From Cupriavidus sp. U2 (GTDB lineage: Bacteria; Pseudomonadota; Gammaproteobacteria; Burkholderiales; Burkholderiaceae), in assembly GCF_009663685.2 (NCBI RefSeq), contig NZ_RCOG02000027.1, positions 78,239-142,238 of the forward strand: a DNA stretch of 64,000 nt, in the 5' to 3' direction. Below the pieces are notes generated by a model, which had not been told where the DNA came from, searched no databases, and saw only the letters and a program-made list of their open reading frames with translations. Positions 59,964 to 64,000 of the stretch are shown here, in pieces; position 1 is the stretch's first letter, and each line of letters begins with the position of its first letter. Both the position numbers and the translations under genes were made by a program.

Positions 59964-61444
59964 CGCTCACCATGAAACCGGTCATGAAGCGCACCCTCCA
60001 TCGCACCTTCCACCGCACCGTCATCGTGCTGGCCTGCGCATGGCTGGCCGGCTGCGTCAGCGTGCCCTATCACGTCCCGGCGATGCCACTGCCGACCGTC
60101 TATCACGAAGCTCAGGACGGTGCCGCGCAGGGCGCACAGCCGGACGACGCCATCGCGCCGGACTGGTGGCGCGCGTACGACGACGCCACGCTCGACGCCC
60201 TGCTGGCCCGCATCGACGTGTCGAACCAGAGTCTGCTGAAGTCGATGGCCCTGCTGCGCGATGCCCGCGCCCAGGTGGATGCCGCCCGCGCCGATTACTT
60301 TCCGACCGTTGGCGCCACGGCCAGCGTCACGAGTACGCACCTGTCGGCCAACGTACTCGGTCACTCGCGGGCCGGCAAGACCACGCCCGACCACCTGCTA
60401 GGCCTTGGTGCCAGTTGGGAACCCGACCTGTTCGGACGCATCGGCAACAACGTCGATGCCGCGAAAGCGCGACTGCAGGCCAGCGCCGACGACCTAGCCG
60501 CCGTCCGCCTGAGCCTGCAGGCCGAAGCCGCGATCGATTACTTTGGTATCCGGTCGCTCGACCGCGAGGCCGCATTGCTTCAGCAGACCGTGGACGCATA
60601 CGCGTCGGTGCTGCAACTGGTGACCAACCGCTACAAGGGCGGCATCGCCGCCGAAGGCGATGTCGCGCAGGCCCAGGCTCAGGTGGAAAGCACACGAGCG
60701 CAACTGGCCGACCTGCAACTGGCGCGCTCCCAGGTGCTGCATGCACTGGCCACGCTGGTGGGCGAACCCGCCAGCACGTTTGCGCTGCCGGCACTCCCCG
60801 CCCAAGCGGCCGACGCCGCAAGCGCCGATATCGCCCTGCCCGCCACTCCGGCCGCCGTGCCAGCCACCCTGCTGCAGCGCCGCCCCGACATCGCGGCCGC
60901 CGAGCGCCGCGTCGCCGCCGCCAACGCGCAGATCGGCGTGGCCCGCGCGGCGTTCTTCCCGACGCTGATGCTGAACCTGAACGGCGGACTCGAAAGCTCG
61001 GGGCTGGCCGGCTGGCTGACCGCGCCAAGCCGCTTCTGGGCTGTGGGCCCAGCCCTGGCCGCAACGATATTCGACGGCGGCAAGCGCCAGGCCGGCGTGG
61101 ACAGCGCCCGCGCCCAGTTCGACGCCAGCGCCGCCGACTACCGCGAAACGGTGCTCAAGGCCGTACAGGACGTGGAAGACAACTACGCCGCACTACGGTT
61201 GCTGGACCACGAAGCCGCCAGCCAGCAAGCCGCCGTCACCGCGTCCAGCCGCGCCCTGCAACAGGCCACCGACCGCTACCGCAAGGGCGCCGCCGCCTAC
61301 CTCGACGTCAACGTCGTGCAAGCCGCCGCCCTGACCGACGCCCGCGCGCTGGAAGCCGTGCACCGCAGGCAGTTGGCGGCCAGCGTGTCGTTGTTCCGGG
61401 CGTTGGGTGGGGGGTGGGAGGGCGCGGGCGCTGGACTCCAGTAG
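59960..61444 (+). CDS. Outer-membrane factor lipoprotein (NodT/OprM-type)
   Basis: 494 residues. The lipoprotein signal ends ACAWLAGC, followed by VSVPYHVPAMPLPTVY. Two OEP repeats are visible: DALLARIDVSNQSLLKSMALLRDARAQ with LGLGASWEPDLFGRIGNNVDAAKA, and TLLQRRPDIAAAERRVAAANAQIGVARAAFFPTL with GGKRQAGVDSARAQFDASAADYRE. The trimeric channel completes the tripartite pump. It is the last gene of the operon; the C-terminus is Gly-rich and ends just before the AT-rich island. Confidence 0.92.
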   Translation: MTLTMKPVMKRTLHRTFHRTVIVLACAWLAGCVSVPYHVPAMPLPTVYHEAQDGAAQGAQPDDAIAPDWWRAYDDATLDALLARIDVSNQSLLKSMALLRDARAQVDAARADYFPTVGATASVTSTHLSANVLGHSRAGKTTPDHLLGLGASWEPDLFGRIGNNVDAAKARLQASADDLAAVRLSLQAEAAIDYFGIRSLDREAALLQQTVDAYASVLQLVTNRYKGGIAAEGDVAQAQAQVESTRAQLADLQLARSQVLHALATLVGEPASTFALPALPAQAADAASADIALPATPAAVPATLLQRRPDIAAAERRVAAANAQIGVARAAFFPTLMLNLNGGLESSGLAGWLTAPSRFWAVGPALAATIFDGGKRQAGVDSARAQFDASAADYRETVLKAVQDVEDNYAALRLLDHEAASQQAAVTASSRALQQATDRYRKGAAAYLDVNVVQAAALTDARALEAVHRRQLAASVSLFRALGGGWEGAGAGLQ

Positions 61445-61669
61445 AACTGGTTGTTTTGCCTTTACGTGATTGGAAGCGATCGAGCGTCCGGAGCTTCCGC
61501 CCAGCCCTATATGCTTTGAAAGCAAATGCTTGGGAAACTGCAGGAACCGACAAGAGGATTACTTCGATCAGAAATTATTGCTCCACATCCGCGTCGATTC
61601 CTCCGTACTCAGACAGAATCCGGTGACTCACAGCAATTAAATGCGCCTCCGGCCTGGCTACTCACCAGA
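61445..61669. other. 225-bp non-coding stretch at the island boundary
   Basis: GC content drops noticeably from here rightward. I see no coding frame and no strong terminator, only scattered AT-rich sequence. Confidence 0.4.
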
Positions 61670-61993
61670 TCAGTCGCATCCGTGATATTGGGAGATGCTT
61701 TGGAAAATTTCGTCATCCGTATCGGCCAACGTACTCACGACAAGCATCATTCTGTTTTTTTTCCACAGCCAACCACAGGGCCCTAACTCCACGCCCGAAC
61801 ACGCGATCATCTCTGGGCGGCCCTTGCAGCGCAAATCATACGATTCACATGGCAGCGCGTGGGATGCTGTATATGGCGTCCAGCCGGCCGAGATTAGTTG
61901 TTGCCGCACTTTCGAGTATTTTGCGCCAACCCTCATCTTTGGATAATCGCGAATTTTCTCGACCACACAGGTAGCACCAACATTAATATGCAA
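61670..61993 (-). CDS. Small Cys-containing protein, possibly exported; leader frame interrupted
   Basis: 107 codons from a TTG at 61993; no recognised family. The body VGAKYSKVRQQLISAGWTPYTASHALPCESYDLRCKGRPEMIACSG, with two close Cys pairs, looks like a genuine secreted small protein. The TTG has no ribosome-binding site. An ATG at about 62027, with AAGAGGG upstream, begins an excellent leader (MRSIFLFFYASCILMLVLP) in another frame, ending at a stop about 30 codons later. One extra base in the T7-G-T7 tract between would join leader and body. So the gene is either frameshifted, phase-variable, or affected by a homopolymer error. Confidence 0.5.
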   Translation of the reverse strand: MHINVGATCVVEKIRDYPKMRVGAKYSKVRQQLISAGWTPYTASHALPCESYDLRCKGRPEMIACSGVELGPCGWLWKKNRMMLVVSTLADTDDEIFQSISQYHGCD

Positions 61994-62138
61994 GAAGCAT
62001 AAAAAAACAAAAAAATGGATCGCATCAAAACCCTCTTATCGTGCGAGCGCGTTGACAATATTACCGTTTTACCAGTGGACCGAAATTCCCTCAGCCCCTG
62101 AGCAGCGATACAAATACTTCATGAGCACAAACGGTACC

Positions 62139-62720
62139 TCAATTATTCAATCTCTGCTTCTCCTTGACCTCTGGAACATCCAGGTTTTTCCATACCTTCG
62201 AGAGTTTCCTCACAATGCTATTGGCGTCTTTATACTGAAAAACGGCTGACTTGCCATTTTTCCAAGTCCCGTCCCATCCCTCCGGAAACGCGCCCATACC
62301 GTAACAATCTCTAATGCAGGCATCAGCGCCGTCTAAGGCAATATGACGATATATGAATACGCGGTAAAAATGTCCGGAAAAATCGGCAGCCCGCGAGCTT
62401 ATTGACCACCTCACGAGCACGACTAATGCCTGGTTTTTCAAGAGCACTCCCTCCACTACCTCAGGGGAAGCCCCGTTTATGTCATACCTATCAATAAGAA
62501 CCCTCTGGTCATCACATGTCCATATTGGCAACACGAAAAATGGAGTCGCACCGAGCGAGCCCGCACTCTGATGCAAAAACTCTCGCTCGAACACGACGGC
62601 GCAGCCGGGCCGTATAGCAGTTCCATCAATAGATGTGTCACCTGTCTCTGCGGCAAATTGTGATTTTGAAAGCATTATAAAAACAATGCCCGCGACGATA
62701 TGCAGTATATTTCTTACCAT
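62139..62720 (-). CDS. Exported hypothetical protein, candidate immunity protein
   Basis: 193 residues, no recognised family. Signal peptide MVRNILHIVAGIVFIMLSKSQFAA, then a mature part with GCAVVFEREFLH, FFVLPIWTCDDQRVLIDRYDI and DGADACIRDCYGMGAFPEGWDG. The four or five Cys probably form disulfides, indicating a periplasmic location. ATG 62720 has GGAAAGGAAGGG upstream and overlaps the end of the upstream GH19-like gene by 7 bp, so the two are coupled. A periplasmic protein coupled to a cell-wall hydrolase fits an immunity role, by inference only. Confidence 0.6.
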   Translation of the reverse strand: MVRNILHIVAGIVFIMLSKSQFAAETGDTSIDGTAIRPGCAVVFEREFLHQSAGSLGATPFFVLPIWTCDDQRVLIDRYDINGASPEVVEGVLLKNQALVVLVRWSISSRAADFSGHFYRVFIYRHIALDGADACIRDCYGMGAFPEGWDGTWKNGKSAVFQYKDANSIVRKLSKVWKNLDVPEVKEKQRLNN

Positions 62721-64000
62721 CCCTTCCTTTCCGTTAGCGACTCCCCCCATCGATCACCGCACGGCCCGTTCCCTTTATTCAGCATTTCAAAAACTCGCTT
62801 CGCAGCCAACTTTCGTCGAGCAAATTCTTTTAGCGCCGGGTTTATTTTTAAAGTAACACCGCGGATATCATTATCGTCGGCTTTTTTATTGATTGACCGA
62901 GAATGCCAAAACCACGCAGCCGAATCGGCGGCAACAAATGGATTAACCTTCACCAGATCGGGATCGTTTACAACGTCTATCCCACTGTGGACCTTATACT
63001 CTTCATAGGTGGGCAGCCATGTCATATGTAAAAGACCCCTACCACGATAGTCTTTGCCCGGATGTTGGTCGTTCCCGAACAGTACTTCGCCGAGCTTTCT
63101 ATCGTTCTTCACAAGATGTTGCTTCGCGTACTGCTCCATTTCTGATAGCGACATCCGTGGGCACAATCTACCAAGACCCGCTTTCAGCGCCGAAGGGTAT
63201 GTGCTCCATAGATGATCGCCGTTCGAATAATAAAGAATTTCACTGAAAGCCGTAAATCCACTACATTCGACCTCGCACTGCGCCAAGAAATGCGAAACCC
63301 TATGACATGTATTAATGCCGTAAATTGTTAATACATTGAATAGCGAATCCGAAAACGCATCGGCGTCGTTATCGCTTATACCATCGAATATTGCACGCAG
63401 TGTATCTTCAGCAGGAAAAAGATCAGTGGCACAGTTAGTGCACCTTAACTGACCGACTGAAAAATAATTCCCCACCACCCCCACCGGATGCATATGAAAC
63501 ACCGCCGGACCAGGTAAATCCGGCAGTCTCGCCTTGACCTCCTCCCACCACACCAGTTTCTCGATACGCCGTTGCTCGGCTGCGTACTGGGCATTCGCAC
63601 CCGTCTCCTTTTCGAGTTCCGCGGTCAGCGATTTCCATTTGGACGGGTTGGCCCATTCGCTTTCGTGTCGGATAATCAGGCGCGATGCACGAAGCGACTG
63701 CCATCTGTCTTTCGCGGCCACGCATAGCTCGTCGATGGCGCGGTCGCCGTTACTGCCGGGGCAAATTGCCTGATAGACGCTTTTCATTAGCGGACTTAGT
63801 TTGTCCAGCGCAGCGGTGGCCGGCATGTCTTTGTCGCAGGCATAGTCGACGTACGCTTTTGATTTGGCGCATAGCGTATGGGCGGGGTCATGCGCGCCCT
63901 CGATGGGCTGGAAATCCACCCAATCCTGCGGATACTCGCGCGTGACGCGACCGCCCGCGAAATTCTGTTCTCGTACCCAGCCGCTGATTTCGTTGCCAAG
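62714..64000 (-). CDS. GH19/lysozyme-like cell-wall hydrolase, C-terminal part (N-terminus beyond window)
   Basis: The frame is open to base 64000, so the start is missing; 428 codons are visible. The C-terminal 230 residues resemble GH19 chitinase-like peptidoglycan hydrolases: INTCHRVSHFLAQCEVECSGFTAFSEILYY, GRLCPRMSLSEMEQYAKQHLV, VLFGNDQHPGKDYRGRGLLHMTWLPTYEEYK, and DLVKVNPFVAADSAAWFWHSRSINKKADDNDIRGVTLKINPAL. The His-Phe-Leu-x-Q-x3-E motif contains a candidate catalytic Glu, and Y-x-G-R-G-L/x-x-T is typical. The N-terminal visible part (ADLFPAEDT, helical) is not recognised. Such proteins are often type VI effectors. Confidence 0.72.
   Translation of the reverse strand, partial: LGNEISGWVREQNFAGGRVTREYPQDWVDFQPIEGAHDPAHTLCAKSKAYVDYACDKDMPATAALDKLSPLMKSVYQAICPGSNGDRAIDELCVAAKDRWQSLRASRLIIRHESEWANPSKWKSLTAELEKETGANAQYAAEQRRIEKLVWWEEVKARLPDLPGPAVFHMHPVGVVGNYFSVGQLRCTNCATDLFPAEDTLRAIFDGISDNDADAFSDSLFNVLTIYGINTCHRVSHFLAQCEVECSGFTAFSEILYYSNGDHLWSTYPSALKAGLGRLCPRMSLSEMEQYAKQHLVKNDRKLGEVLFGNDQHPGKDYRGRGLLHMTWLPTYEEYKVHSGIDVVNDPDLVKVNPFVAADSAAWFWHSRSINKKADDNDIRGVTLKINPALKEFARRKLAAKRVFEMLNKGNGPCGDRWGESLTERKGW

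Overview
The window is high-GC DNA with the gene content of a betaproteobacterium of the Burkholderiaceae, most likely Cupriavidus or a close relative. The indicators are two tripartite-tricarboxylate (Bug/TctC) binding proteins, a catB-catC operon with a divergent CatR/BenM-type regulator, a tyrosine catabolism block (Lrp, hppD, aroP, tyrB), and short exported proteins built from DxYTDGAR repeats. The genus is inferred from remembered family distribution; no search was run. No rRNA, tRNA, CRISPR array, insertion sequence or replication origin was recognised.

Layout. 1-3.5 kb: a Fur-box-preceded TonB receptor (cut by the left edge), a 56-aa membrane peptide and the ChaA antiporter. 3.6-7.1 kb: Bug receptor, catC and catB facing the LysR gene, with an ATAC-N7-GTAT site between them. 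7.1-15.5 kb: OpgC-like protein, FkbM methyltransferase in AT-rich DNA, TetR regulator, class II amidotransferase, the clsB-ybhN pair, a disulfide oxidoreductase and a peroxiredoxin-glutaredoxin fusion. 15.8-24.4 kb: M20 dipeptidase, NTF2-like protein with two TetR-type operators, a hydrolase-LuxR fusion, a DxYTDGAR protein, a ferritin-like diiron protein, a second Bug receptor and a three-domain cNMP/thioredoxin-like/FAD protein. 24.8-33.9 kb: CoA-transferase, a HicAB-like candidate toxin-antitoxin pair, patatin, AraC regulator, cupin, a BON protein with a long disordered region, and a chemoreceptor. 34-40.9 kb: SDR/TetR pair, MFS transporter, LysR-VOC-FAH catabolic cluster, and the second DxYTDGAR locus with a 33-aa membrane peptide and a TetR regulator. 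41-44.9 kb: exonuclease III with a histone-like tail, divergent from a LexA-boxed XPD/DinG-type helicase carrying a nuclease-like N-terminus, then a thioredoxin. 45-49.7 kb: tyrosine/phenylalanine uptake and catabolism. 49.7-53.1 kb: SDR/LysR pair, a possible 2OG oxygenase and nfsB. 53.3-61.4 kb: a two-component system divergent from an RND permease-adaptor-outer-membrane operon. 61.4-64 kb: lower-GC DNA with exported small proteins and the C-terminal part of a GH19-like cell-wall hydrolase, resembling an effector-immunity module.

How it fits together. Several modules pair a regulator with a visible operator: CatR, LexA, Fur, three TetR proteins, two LysR proteins and the CopR-like response regulator. 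The least conventional regions are the HicAB-like pair (26.57-27.43 kb), the DxYTDGAR loci (19.6 and 39.3-40.9 kb), the operator shared between 9.79 and 18.17 kb, the SOS helicase locus (41-44.4 kb), and the right-hand effector-like end.
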